NCBI GenBank assembly: GCA_041916775.1
Contig: JAYRYZ010000001.1
Location: 537,224-601,223, forward strand
DNA from: UBA2357 sp041916775
GTDB lineage: Bacteria > Pseudomonadota > Gammaproteobacteria > Burkholderiales > Rhodocyclaceae
Length of the DNA: 64,000 nucleotides
Direction: 5' to 3'
The notes under the pieces were generated by a model. It ran no database searches and was not told the DNA's origin. It worked only from the letters and a program-made list of their open reading frames with translations. Shown one piece after another: positions 8,754-17,952 of this stretch. A program made the translations under genes and the position numbers. Position 1 is the stretch's first letter. Each line of letters starts with the position of its first letter.

Positions 8754-8846
8754 GGTTCCGGTCCGGTTGGAGTGGCGAGCATTCTATCAGGATGATGCGC
8801 TGCAACCGACCGGAAGCATGTCACGCGGAGATGACGGATGTGTCCC

Positions 8847-10004
8847 TCACTCCTCGGTCTGCAGCGCGCCCGGGCGCCAGGTCTGCAGTGCGGGCAGGGG
8901 GCGGGTGCCGATCGGCAGCGCGAACTCGGCAGTCGGCCGGGCGGGGTCGTGCCCAGCGAGCGGCTCGGAGAAGAGATCCAGCCACGCCCAGTTGCCGAGG
9001 CGGAAGTCCAGCATGTCCGGCTCCAGCGCGCCCGGGGGCAGGGCGAGGTTGCCGGAGAACTCGCCCGACGCACCCCAGGTGAAGAGACCCAGCCCCACGC
9101 TCACGTTGTTGCGGCCGGTGACGATGGCGCCGCCGGGGATGCGGTCCTGCCACACACGCAGAAACCAGCCACCGGGCAGGTCGTCGGAGTACAGCGTGTT
9201 GTGCGCGAGGGTGAGGCGGTTCTCGGGCCACGCGCCGCCTTCCGCGCCGTAGGCGATCACCACCGGGTTGTCGGTATCGCGGCTCTGCCCGATGATGTTG
9301 CCGACCAGCAGCGCGTCGCCGCCGTTGGGCAGATCCACCTCGTAAGACGCCTTGCCGCCGGGGCCGTCGTGGATGAGGTTGTACTTCAGCACCGTCTGGC
9401 GTGCGCGCGACTTGATCAGGTGCCCGATGTGGCCGTTGTGGAAGCGGCTGCCGAGTACCTCCAGCTTGGCGATGCGGCCGACGTAGAGCAGGTGCGGCAG
9501 CGGCTCAGTCTGCAGCGGGGCCTGCGCGAAGAGGCTGTCGGAGATGGTGAGCTCGGCATCCTCGAAATTGGCGGTGAGCACGCCGTTCTGGTTGTCGATG
9601 AAGGCGCAGCGCGAGATCGCGAGCCGGCCCTTCTCGAAGCGAATGCCCGCGCCGTTGCCGTCGGCAACGCGCGCGCCGCGGAACTCGACGTTGTCGATCT
9701 GGAAGTCACCGTTTCGAATCACCCAGATCGCCTTGCCCTCGGCGTCCTTGCCGTCTGCATGGAAGACCGGCCGCTCGCCCAGACCCCTGATGGTGAGAGA
9801 CTTCTGTGTCCACACCGCGACCTGGCCACGGTAATCGCCGGAGCGGATCTCCACCACGTCGCCGTCGTGCGCGCGGCGCGCGACTTCGGCGACGTCGTTG
9901 ATCGCCTCGCCCGGTCCGACCGTCCATATCGTGGCGTGCGCCACAGCGCCAGTAGCGAGGCCAGCGCAGAGAAACGCGAAGCGGAGCAGGATCGCTGAAT
10001 GCAT
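8847..10004 (-). CDS. Secreted right-handed parallel beta-helix protein
   Basis: From the ATG at 10004 this is a 385-residue exported protein. The signal peptide MHSAILLRFAFLCAGLATG ends near AHA. The mature part is a string of short repeats rich in Asn, Gly and Ile (for example GVLTANFEDAELTISDS and LKYNLIHDGPG), characteristic of parallel beta-helix polysaccharide lyases and epimerases. An upstream in-frame ATG at 10097 would place 31 residues before the signal peptide and is rejected. Catalytic residues cannot be assigned with confidence. A periplasmic or outer-surface role in binding or processing a polysaccharide is the best inference; it lies just upstream of argB. Confidence 0.75.
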   Translation of the reverse strand: MHSAILLRFAFLCAGLATGAVAHATIWTVGPGEAINDVAEVARRAHDGDVVEIRSGDYRGQVAVWTQKSLTIRGLGERPVFHADGKDAEGKAIWVIRNGDFQIDNVEFRGARVADGNGAGIRFEKGRLAISRCAFIDNQNGVLTANFEDAELTISDSLFAQAPLQTEPLPHLLYVGRIAKLEVLGSRFHNGHIGHLIKSRARQTVLKYNLIHDGPGGKASYEVDLPNGGDALLVGNIIGQSRDTDNPVVIAYGAEGGAWPENRLTLAHNTLYSDDLPGGWFLRVWQDRIPGGAIVTGRNNVSVGLGLFTWGASGEFSGNLALPPGALEPDMLDFRLGNWAWLDLFSEPLAGHDPARPTAEFALPIGTRPLPALQTWRPGALQTEE

Positions 10005-10103
10005 GGCCCTATCGACACGTGGTGATGACCGCGAGAGGATAGCAGAGGCTTGCGTGCTGCCATGCATGTGGTGCGCCTGCGTGGTTGCGAACCTCATGAT
10101 GCG

Positions 10104-10129
10104 GCAAGGCCGGCGGATGCCGGCCTTGC
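10104..10129. terminator. Strong GC hairpin downstream of hsp20
   Basis: GCAAGGCCGGC and GCCGGCCTTGC form a perfect 11-bp stem around a GGAT loop, 45 bases after the stop of the minus-strand small heat-shock gene. No T-tract follows on either strand, so this may be a pause or mRNA-stabilising structure instead of a classical intrinsic terminator. Confidence 0.45.
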
Positions 10130-10174
10130 GCGCTGTGGTGAAGTGGTGGGTGGTGCTTTGCTGCGTTGTGCCGC

Positions 10175-10594
10175 TTACTCGATCGTCAGCCGCTTCGCCT
10201 GCGCGGCGGCCTTCTTGGGCAGCGTCAGTTCCAGCACCCCGTCGTTGAACTTCGCGACGGCGGTGGCCTCATCGACCTCCTGACCGAGCTGGAAGCTGCG
10301 CGACACCTTGCCGAAGTAGCGCTCGGTGCGCAGCACGCGCTCGCCATCCTTGATTTCCTTCTCCTGCTTGCGCTCGGCGCTGATCGAGACGACCGGGCCG
10401 TCGATATGCACATGGATGTCTTCCTTGCGGATGCCGGGGAGCTCCGCATGGACCTGGTAGCCGTTGGGGTCTTCCTTCACATCCACGCGCATTTCCGGGG
10501 ATTCTGCCGACGTGCCACCGGCGATATCGACCGGGCGCACGAAAAAGCCGCGAAACAGATCATCGAAGGGATCGCGACGGGTGATGTTGCTCAT
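10175..10594 (-). CDS. Small heat-shock protein, Hsp20 family
   Basis: This 139-residue ATP-independent chaperone binds unfolding proteins in the cytoplasm. The alpha-crystallin domain spans roughly residues 45-139, with VHAELPGIRKEDIHVHI and the C-terminal DGVLELTLPK, followed by the A-x-x-L-T-I tail AKRLTIE that resembles the oligomer-forming I-x-I/V segment. The start at 10594 is preceded by GGAGAGAGG at suitable spacing; a longer frame reaching 11110 overlaps the barstar gene and is rejected. A sigma-32-like promoter lies at 10640-10667 on the same strand. It appears to be monocistronic. Confidence 0.93.
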   Translation of the reverse strand: MSNITRRDPFDDLFRGFFVRPVDIAGGTSAESPEMRVDVKEDPNGYQVHAELPGIRKEDIHVHIDGPVVSISAERKQEKEIKDGERVLRTERYFGKVSRSFQLGQEVDEATAVAKFNDGVLELTLPKKAAAQAKRLTIE

Positions 10595-10639
10595 GACCTC
10601 TCTCCTATCCTGTTGAACCGGGACCTTTCCCTGACTCGA

Positions 10640-10667
10640 ATATGGGAGCCGGGGCCGCGTTTTCAAG
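10640..10667 (-). promoter_or_regulatory. Sigma-32 (heat-shock) promoter of hsp20
   Basis: Read on the minus strand, CTTGAAA (ending at 10667) is separated by 13 bases from TCCCATAT. The enterobacterial sigma-32 consensus is CTTGAAA-N11-16-CCCCATNT, so only one core base differs. It lies 46 bases before the hsp20 start codon. Position, sequence and downstream gene agree. Confidence 0.75.
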
Positions 10668-10688
10668 AGGATGGAGGGCACGCAGGCA

Positions 10689-11117
10689 TCAGCCCTTCGT
10701 CGCGAACACCCACACCGGCCAGTTTCCTTCGGCGTGCCAGGCGGCGGCCTCGGCGATGATCTCGAGCGCGGTGTCGCAGTCGGCGGGTGCGGCGGTGCGG
10801 AGCTCTTGCAGGTGTTCCAACACGACCACGATGCCGGGCGCCTCAATCCACGCGAGGTCGCCCATGCAGTCGGCGAGCGCGTCCCAGTTGTGGCCGAACC
10901 AGTCGGGGAAGTCGAGCGCCGTGGCGATGCGTGCAAGGAAATCCGCCTTGCCGCCGCAGCCTTGCAGGTCCACCCGGCGGAGCGCGAAGCCGCGAGCGAG
11001 CGCAGCGGCCTCCAGCGCGGGGAACTCGGTGGCGTCCAGCGGGATGACCGCGGTTTCTTGCGTGCCGGCGCGTGAGGGGCCAGCGAGCAGGGTGTCGAAC
11101 ATCTTCGCATCGCTCAT
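10689..11117 (-). CDS. Barstar-family ribonuclease inhibitor
   Basis: This 142-residue protein has the barstar fold: DFPDWFGHNWDALADCMGDL (about 88-107) is the helix-loop signature containing the Asp and Trp residues that block the active site of barnase-type RNases. No signal peptide is present, so it acts in the cytoplasm. Its ATG overlaps the stop of the upstream ribonuclease gene by four bases (ATGA, 11114-11117), so the two are translationally coupled. Its predicted job is to protect the cell from its own secreted RNase. Confidence 0.88.
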   Translation of the reverse strand: MSDAKMFDTLLAGPSRAGTQETAVIPLDATEFPALEAAALARGFALRRVDLQGCGGKADFLARIATALDFPDWFGHNWDALADCMGDLAWIEAPGIVVVLEHLQELRTAAPADCDTALEIIAEAAAWHAEGNWPVWVFATKG

Positions 11118-11491
11118 CGTGGCACCTCGATACGCCGGAAGCTGCGGTAGTGATCCTCGGTGTAGTAGAACACCTCGGGCGGGTCGCCGCCTACCACCCA
11201 GCGGCGCGCGCCACGGTCGCGCGAGCCGGGCGTCGGTACGGTGTATTCACGGTAGTAGCCGCGCGGTTGGGCGGGCAGCAGGCGCTCGCGGTTCTGGAAG
11301 GTGGTGCCGTCCTTGCGATAGGGGAAAGGCCCGCCTGCGAGAATGAGGTCGAGTGTCGCAACCGCCTCGGGCGGCAGGCCGGCGAATGCGGGGTTGCCGA
11401 CGCTGTCGCGTGCGTCGCCGCAGGCGGCGGTGAGCGACAGGGTCAGCGCGAGTAGCCAGGGGCCGAGACGATGAAGCAGCGGGATGTGCAT
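11114..11491 (-). CDS. Secreted guanyl-type microbial ribonuclease (barnase/RNase Sa family)
   Basis: This 125-residue extracytoplasmic RNase begins with a signal sequence ending in the lipobox-like LTAAC (Cys24), so it may be a lipoprotein. The mature domain shows the microbial RNase pattern: DGTTFQNRE at 61-69, YYREYT with likely catalytic Glu82, RGARR with Arg96/97, and EDHY with His114 near the C-terminus. This corresponds to the Glu-Arg-His triad of RNase Sa. It is encoded directly upstream of, and overlaps, its barstar-like inhibitor. Roles in nucleic-acid scavenging or competition are both possible. Confidence 0.85.
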   Translation of the reverse strand: MHIPLLHRLGPWLLALTLSLTAACGDARDSVGNPAFAGLPPEAVATLDLILAGGPFPYRKDGTTFQNRERLLPAQPRGYYREYTVPTPGSRDRGARRWVVGGDPPEVFYYTEDHYRSFRRIEVPR

Positions 11492-11550
11492 CGGTGTGGT
11501 GTGGTACGTTTGGTTGGGGAGGCGCTTTGACGCGCGCGGGCTGCGGCGGT

Positions 11551-13233
11551 TCAGCGCATCCAGGCGACGCGGCTACGTGCATCGTTGGTGTTTGCCGTGG
11601 GTGACGGAGATGCCGCTGCAGTGCTGCGGATGCCAGACTTGCGCGCGAGCGTCTGCATGAAGTTGGTGATCGCGTCCAGGCGCGGGTTGGCCGGGTCGAG
11701 CTTGCGCGCGCGGTTGATGAGCGCGCGCGCCTGATTCACGAAGCGCTCGTTCCAGCCCTTGTGTTCCACATGGCGCAGTAGCGCGAGCGCCGCGTTGAAC
11801 AGTACATGGTGGTTGCCGGGGAGCTTGCGCACCGCGTTCATCATCTCCTTCACCGCGCCGTCGTAGTCACCCGCCTGCGCGAGCTCGGCGCCATGGGCGA
11901 CGAAGCCCTTGACCTCCTCGTGAATGCGCGCCTCGATCGCCTCGGCGAGGTCGCCGCGGCCGCGCTTCTTGAGCGCCCCGCGCAACTTCACGATCGTGCC
12001 CTCGTCCTCGGCGTTGCGCAGGATGTCGGCGGCGAGCCGGCTGCCTTCCTCTTCCAGCCTGTTATCGAGGCAGGCATCCACCAATTGGTGCTTGAGCTCC
12101 ACCGACACGCCTGCGCGCTGCGCGGTGTCCACCGCCTTGAGGATCGCAGCGCGGGCGGCCTCGTGGTTGCCGTTCTTCTGGTGAACCAGCGCCTGCGACA
12201 GCGCGCTGCAGGTGGCGGTGCTCACCAGCCCCGGCATGGACTGCTCGAGGTCGTGGATGGTCTTCTCGGCTTCTTCCGTGCGCCCCTGCGCGATCTGGCT
12301 GCGCACGAGGTGTACATGGTCTTCCGGGTCGCGGAAATCCGAATACTTGCCCTTGCGCACAACTTCCGCCATGGTGCGCTCGGCGGTCTGGAAATCGCCC
12401 GTCTCCATGGACGTCGAGGCGTACTGGCGCAGTCGCGACATGCGATGCGGAGAGAGCTCGACCGCGCTCTCCAATACCGCCCTGGCCGCCTCCACCTGGC
12501 CGCTCTCCTTGCGCGCGCGCGCCAGCCAGTCGTAGGCGTCGAGGAAGTAGTTGCTCTCCGCAACCAAGCCTTCGAACAGGCTGGTGGCTTCGGCATAGGC
12601 TCTGCGTGCGAACAGCATGCGGCCCAGCCCCAGCCGTGCCCAGGGCACCGGCTTGATCTCCAGCACTTCGCGGAAAATGGCCTCCGCACGCTCCGGCTGG
12701 CCCATCTCGGCGTGCAGCTCGGCGCGCTGGCGCATGAAGTCGATGCGGTAGCGTGGCTGCTCCGACTCCATGCGCTCGCAATACTGCAGCGCTGCCTCGC
12801 CGTCACCCGCCTCCAGCGCCCGGTATAGCGGCAGGAAGATCTCGCGCCGGTTCAGCGCCCGCTCCAGGCGCATCTGCAGCGTGCCGGCGGTGAGCGGTTT
12901 GAGGATGTAGTCGTCGGGCGACAGCTCCGCGGCGCCGATCACGCGCTCGTAGTTGCGCTCTGCGGTGATCATGATGAAGAGGGTCTCTCGCGGGATGATC
13001 TTCTTGGTGCGCAGGTCTTCGAGCAGGTGCTGGCCGTCCTGGCTGTCCCCGAGGTCGAACTCGCACAGGATGATGTCGAAAGTCTGCTCGCGCAGCTTGC
13101 GAATCGCTGAGCCGGCTGAAGGCGCGAACTGAACGCGGTTGATCTGGTAGCCCTCGAGCATGGCGCGCAGCTGGGCGCGCATGCCCTGATTGGCTTCCAC
13201 CACCAGCACTCTCAGTTCGTCAAGGTTCGCCAT
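11551..13233 (-). CDS. Receiver-domain/TPR protein with Glu at the phosphoacceptor site
   Basis: This 560-residue cytoplasmic protein has an N-terminal CheY-like receiver domain (about 6-125) followed by about ten tetratricopeptide-like helical repeats to residue 530. In the receiver, T90 (MIT) and K112 (ILKP) are conserved. The segment DIILCEFDLGDSQDG places Glu58 where CheY-type receivers have the phosphorylated Asp, and the acidic pocket is reduced to Glu13. Such a receiver may be a constitutive or phosphorylation-independent switch. No DNA-binding or enzymatic output is seen, so signalling is probably by protein contacts through the TPRs. No kinase gene is adjacent. Confidence 0.85.
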   Translation of the reverse strand: MANLDELRVLVVEANQGMRAQLRAMLEGYQINRVQFAPSAGSAIRKLREQTFDIILCEFDLGDSQDGQHLLEDLRTKKIIPRETLFIMITAERNYERVIGAAELSPDDYILKPLTAGTLQMRLERALNRREIFLPLYRALEAGDGEAALQYCERMESEQPRYRIDFMRQRAELHAEMGQPERAEAIFREVLEIKPVPWARLGLGRMLFARRAYAEATSLFEGLVAESNYFLDAYDWLARARKESGQVEAARAVLESAVELSPHRMSRLRQYASTSMETGDFQTAERTMAEVVRKGKYSDFRDPEDHVHLVRSQIAQGRTEEAEKTIHDLEQSMPGLVSTATCSALSQALVHQKNGNHEAARAAILKAVDTAQRAGVSVELKHQLVDACLDNRLEEEGSRLAADILRNAEDEGTIVKLRGALKKRGRGDLAEAIEARIHEEVKGFVAHGAELAQAGDYDGAVKEMMNAVRKLPGNHHVLFNAALALLRHVEHKGWNERFVNQARALINRARKLDPANPRLDAITNFMQTLARKSGIRSTAAASPSPTANTNDARSRVAWMR

Positions 13234-13422
13234 GGTCCAACGGCATGGGGGTTGATGCGGCGACGGGTGCGCGAGGGCCGCAATGGTACGCTCGACAAGG
13301 CCTGCGCAGCGCAGACATGATCATTGCGCTGCCTGCGCCGATGCGCAAGCGGACATACGCTTGAGTGCTTTACGGCAGCGTGACCGATGTCTTGAGGTGA
13401 ACAGGAATTTCGTTCGCGCATC

Positions 13423-13458
13423 AAAAAACCGCCCGGTCGGAGCCGACTCGGGCGGTTT
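13423..13458 (-). terminator. Rho-independent terminator of aspS
   Basis: On the minus strand the sequence reads as a GC-rich stem (ACCGCCCG pairing with CGGGCGGT) followed by a run of six T, starting 28 bases after the aspS stop codon. This is a textbook intrinsic terminator and separates aspS from the receiver/TPR gene downstream. Confidence 0.88.
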
Positions 13459-13486
13459 CGGTGCATGCATAAAATGCCGGCGAAGA

Positions 13487-15286
<1,800 letters not shown>

Positions 15287-15307
15287 GGATCGGTTCCGGA
15301 ACAAGAA

Positions 15308-15328
15308 GCACGGCCCAGCGGGCCGTGC
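15308..15328 (-). terminator. Hairpin between the FmdB gene and aspS
   Basis: GCACGGCCC and its complement GGCCGTGC form a short-looped stem; on the minus strand it is followed by TTCTTGTT. It lies between the FmdB stop and the aspS start, so it may act as a weak terminator or attenuator that lowers read-through into aspS. Confidence 0.5.
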
Positions 15329-15350
15329 GGTGAGGTGAAGGCGGGTGGGC

Positions 15351-15623
15351 TCAGCCCGGGTGGCAGGCGCAGCTGCCACCGCAGCCGCCGCTTGCGGGTG
15401 CAGCACTTTCGCTGCTGCTCTCGGCGGGTTTGCTGGTGCTGCCGCCCTTGAAATCGGTTGCGTACCAGCCGCTGCCCTTGAGCTGGAAGCCGGCGGCCGA
15501 CAGCAGCTTGGCGTAGCTGTCAGCACCGCAGGCGGGGCAGGTGACGAGCGGTGCATCGCTCATCTTCTGGAGGTGTTCCTTTTGCGCGCCGCAGCTGCCG
15601 CAACGATATTCGTAGATGGGCAT
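15351..15623 (-). CDS. FmdB-family zinc-ribbon protein with Cys-rich tail
   Basis: This 90-residue protein opens with the FmdB signature MPIYEYRCGSCG and has two CxxC knuckles (C8/C11 and C29/C32) that would bind one zinc ion. The C-terminal part is a Ser/Ala linker followed by SGGCGGSCACHPG, a Gly/Cys/His-rich tail with three further cysteines that could bind metal. FmdB proteins are proposed regulators, but their function is not settled. It lies directly upstream of aspS on the same strand, a common arrangement in betaproteobacteria. Confidence 0.88.
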   Translation of the reverse strand: MPIYEYRCGSCGAQKEHLQKMSDAPLVTCPACGADSYAKLLSAAGFQLKGSGWYATDFKGGSTSKPAESSSESAAPASGGCGGSCACHPG

Positions 15624-15651
15624 GTCGTTCTCCCCATGAAGTTAGCCCTGA

Positions 15652-15671
15652 ATTCTAACAGACTCGTCTGT
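15652..15671 (-). promoter_or_regulatory. -10 element with abutting dyad upstream of the FmdB gene
   Basis: On the minus strand TAGAAT (15657-15652) lies 29 bases before the FmdB start. Directly upstream, positions 15658-15671 form a dyad with 6-bp arms (ACAGAC and GTCTGT) around two bases. A dyad in the spacer of a promoter could be an operator. No convincing -35 hexamer is present, so the call is tentative. Confidence 0.35.
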
Positions 15672-15736
15672 CGCCCGCTAAATGGTGGCGGGGCAAGGGA
15701 AATCAAGGGGCACCGGAGCGTGTGCAGGCGGCGCGC

Positions 15737-16588
15737 CTACAGGCCGCCCAGGTACATCTTGGTCAGCGACTCGCCCCAGAACAGCGCCAGCACGCCCGCC
15801 GCGGCAAGATAGGGGCCGAAGGGGATGGGGATGTTGCGGCCGTGGCGCGCGAACACGATCAGGCTGATGCCCACCACGGCGCCGACCAGCGAGGAAAACA
15901 GGATGGTGAGCGGCAGCAGCTCCCAGCCCAGCCACGCACCGATCGCGGCGAGCAGCTTGAAGTCGCCGTAGCCCATCCCTTCCTTGCCGGTGGTGAGCTT
16001 GAACAGCCAGTAGATCGACCACAGCGAAAGGTAACCCGCCATCGCACCGATCACCGCGCTGGAGAGCTCGGTGAAGGTGCCGCCGAGGTTGAAGGCGAGG
16101 CCCAGCCACACCAGCGGCAGGGTGAGGTTGTCGGGAAGGAGCTGGGTGTCGAGGTCGATGAAGGTGAGCGCGACCAGCGTCCAGATGAACAGCAACGCGC
16201 CCAGCGCCCCCCAGCCGTAGCCGAAGTGCCAGGCCGCGTAGCCGGAGAGCAGCGCGGTGAGCAGTTCGACGATGGGATAGCGGCGGCTGATGTCGGCGCC
16301 GCAATGGCGGCAGCGGCCGCGCAGCAGCAGGTAGCTCACCACCGGGATGTTCTCCAGCGCCGAGATCAGGTGGCCGCAGTGCGGGCAGCGCGAGCGCGGC
16401 GTGGCGAGGTTGAAGCGTTCAGCGGGTGCGGGTTCCTCGCCGCGCAGCTCCGCCGCCTGCGCCTGCCACTCGCGTTCCATCATGCGTGGCAGGCGATGGA
16501 TGACGACGTTCAGGAAGCTGCCGACGAAGAGCCCGACGAGCGCGGCGAGGGCGGAAAACAGCAAGGGGGATTGCAGCAGTTCGGACAT
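15737..16588 (-). CDS. pilD: Type IV prepilin peptidase / N-methyltransferase
   Basis: PilD is an inner-membrane aspartyl protease that removes the leader from type IV prepilins and methylates the new N-terminus. The 283-residue protein has several membrane helices. Two CxxC pairs (C68/C71 and C93/C96) form the cytoplasmic zinc site of the methylase region. The two catalytic aspartates are visible in LTFIDLDTQLLPD (D145) and in the GxGD-type motif GYGDFK (D209). It is the last gene of a pilB-pilC-pilD series on one strand. Dephospho-CoA kinase (coaE), often the next gene, is not in this place. Confidence 0.95.
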   Translation of the reverse strand: MSELLQSPLLFSALAALVGLFVGSFLNVVIHRLPRMMEREWQAQAAELRGEEPAPAERFNLATPRSRCPHCGHLISALENIPVVSYLLLRGRCRHCGADISRRYPIVELLTALLSGYAAWHFGYGWGALGALLFIWTLVALTFIDLDTQLLPDNLTLPLVWLGLAFNLGGTFTELSSAVIGAMAGYLSLWSIYWLFKLTTGKEGMGYGDFKLLAAIGAWLGWELLPLTILFSSLVGAVVGISLIVFARHGRNIPIPFGPYLAAAGVLALFWGESLTKMYLGGL

Positions 16589-16688
16589 GGCGACTCGTCA
16601 GAAGCACGGCCGGCGGTGCGACCGGGCGGGGAAGGCGGGGGGCGGGCCGGGGCGGCCACGCGGCCACCCTCCGACCCTGAGCGGTCGA

Positions 16689-17933
16689 TCAGACCACTGC
16701 GCCCAGCTTGAAGATCGGCAGGTACATCGCGACCACCAGGCCGCCGATGACGACGCCGAGGAACACCATGATGATCGGCTCGAGCAGGGTGGACAGGCCG
16801 GCCACCGCGTCATCCACCTCCTGCTCGAAGAAGTCTGCGACCTTGCCGAGCATGCTGTCGAGCTGGCCGGATTCCTCGCCGATGGAGACCATCTGCACCA
16901 CCATGGTCGGAAACACGTTGGCGTTCTGCATCGCGATGGTGAGGCTGGTGCCGGTGCTGACCTCGGTCTGGATCTGCTTGGTCGCCATCAGGTACACATG
17001 GTTGCCGGAGGCGCCACCCACCGAATCGAGCGCTTCCACCAAGGGTACGCCGGCGGCGAACATCGTCGACAGCGTGCGCGCCCAGCGCGCCACCGTGGCC
17101 TTGCGGATGATGTCGCCCACCACCGGAAACTGCAGGATCGCCCGGTCCACCCAGTTCTGTACCGCCGGAGATCGTTTGTACAGCATTGAGATGCCCACGA
17201 CCGTGCCGATGACGATGCCGAACATCAGATACCAGTACTCGACGACGAAGTCCGACATCGCGATGACGATCAGGGTCGGCCCGGGCAGCTCGGCGCCGAA
17301 GCTCGCGAACACCTTCTTGAATTCGGGCACCACGAACAGCATGATCACCGTGACGACCAGCGCCGCGACCACGACCACCGCGATCGGGTAGAACATCGCC
17401 GACTTGATCTTGCTCTTGATCGCGAGGATCTTTTCCTTGTAGGTGGCGAGCCGGTCGAGCAGGTTGTCCAGGATGCCCGCCTGCTCGCCCGCGGCGACCA
17501 GGTTCACGAACAGGCGGTCGAAGTGCAGTGGATGGCGCGCAAAAGCCTGCGACAGGCTCGCGCCGGTCTCGACGTCGTTGCGCACCTCGTTGAGCATGCG
17601 CGCGAGGCTGGGGTTGGAGGCGCCCTTGATGCCGATGTCGAATGCCTGCAGGAGCGGCACGCCCGAGCGCATCATGGTGGCGAGCTGACGGGTGAAGAGG
17701 GCGATGTCCTTGTCGGTGATCTTGGTTCCGCGGGACATCTTCATCTTCTTGACCTTGCTCACCAGGATACCCTGGCGGCGCAAGGTGGCCTGGACGACCG
17801 ATTCGCTCTGCGCGCGAAGCTCGCCGCGGATCAGCTTGCCGGTCTTGTCCTTGCCTTCCCAGGTGAACAGGGCATCCTTGGGGCCGGTGGCCTGGTTGCG
17901 GCGCTTTGCTGCAGTTGCGGATGAGGTGGCCAT
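16689..17933 (-). CDS. pilC: Type IV pilus inner-membrane platform protein
   Basis: PilC is the membrane platform on which the PilB ATPase drives pilin assembly. From the ATG at 17933 (MATSSATAAKRRNQ) the protein has 414 residues with two repeated T2SF domains, visible as FTRQLATMMRSGVPLLQAF in the first and WARTLSTMFAAGVPLVEAL in the second, and three hydrophobic segments. A frame extending to 18083 overlaps the end of pilB and is not the natural start. It follows pilB by 19 bases and precedes pilD, so one transcript is likely. Confidence 0.95.
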   Translation of the reverse strand: MATSSATAAKRRNQATGPKDALFTWEGKDKTGKLIRGELRAQSESVVQATLRRQGILVSKVKKMKMSRGTKITDKDIALFTRQLATMMRSGVPLLQAFDIGIKGASNPSLARMLNEVRNDVETGASLSQAFARHPLHFDRLFVNLVAAGEQAGILDNLLDRLATYKEKILAIKSKIKSAMFYPIAVVVVAALVVTVIMLFVVPEFKKVFASFGAELPGPTLIVIAMSDFVVEYWYLMFGIVIGTVVGISMLYKRSPAVQNWVDRAILQFPVVGDIIRKATVARWARTLSTMFAAGVPLVEALDSVGGASGNHVYLMATKQIQTEVSTGTSLTIAMQNANVFPTMVVQMVSIGEESGQLDSMLGKVADFFEQEVDDAVAGLSTLLEPIIMVFLGVVIGGLVVAMYLPIFKLGAVV

Positions 17934-17952
17934 GGAGTGATCGTGATCCCGG

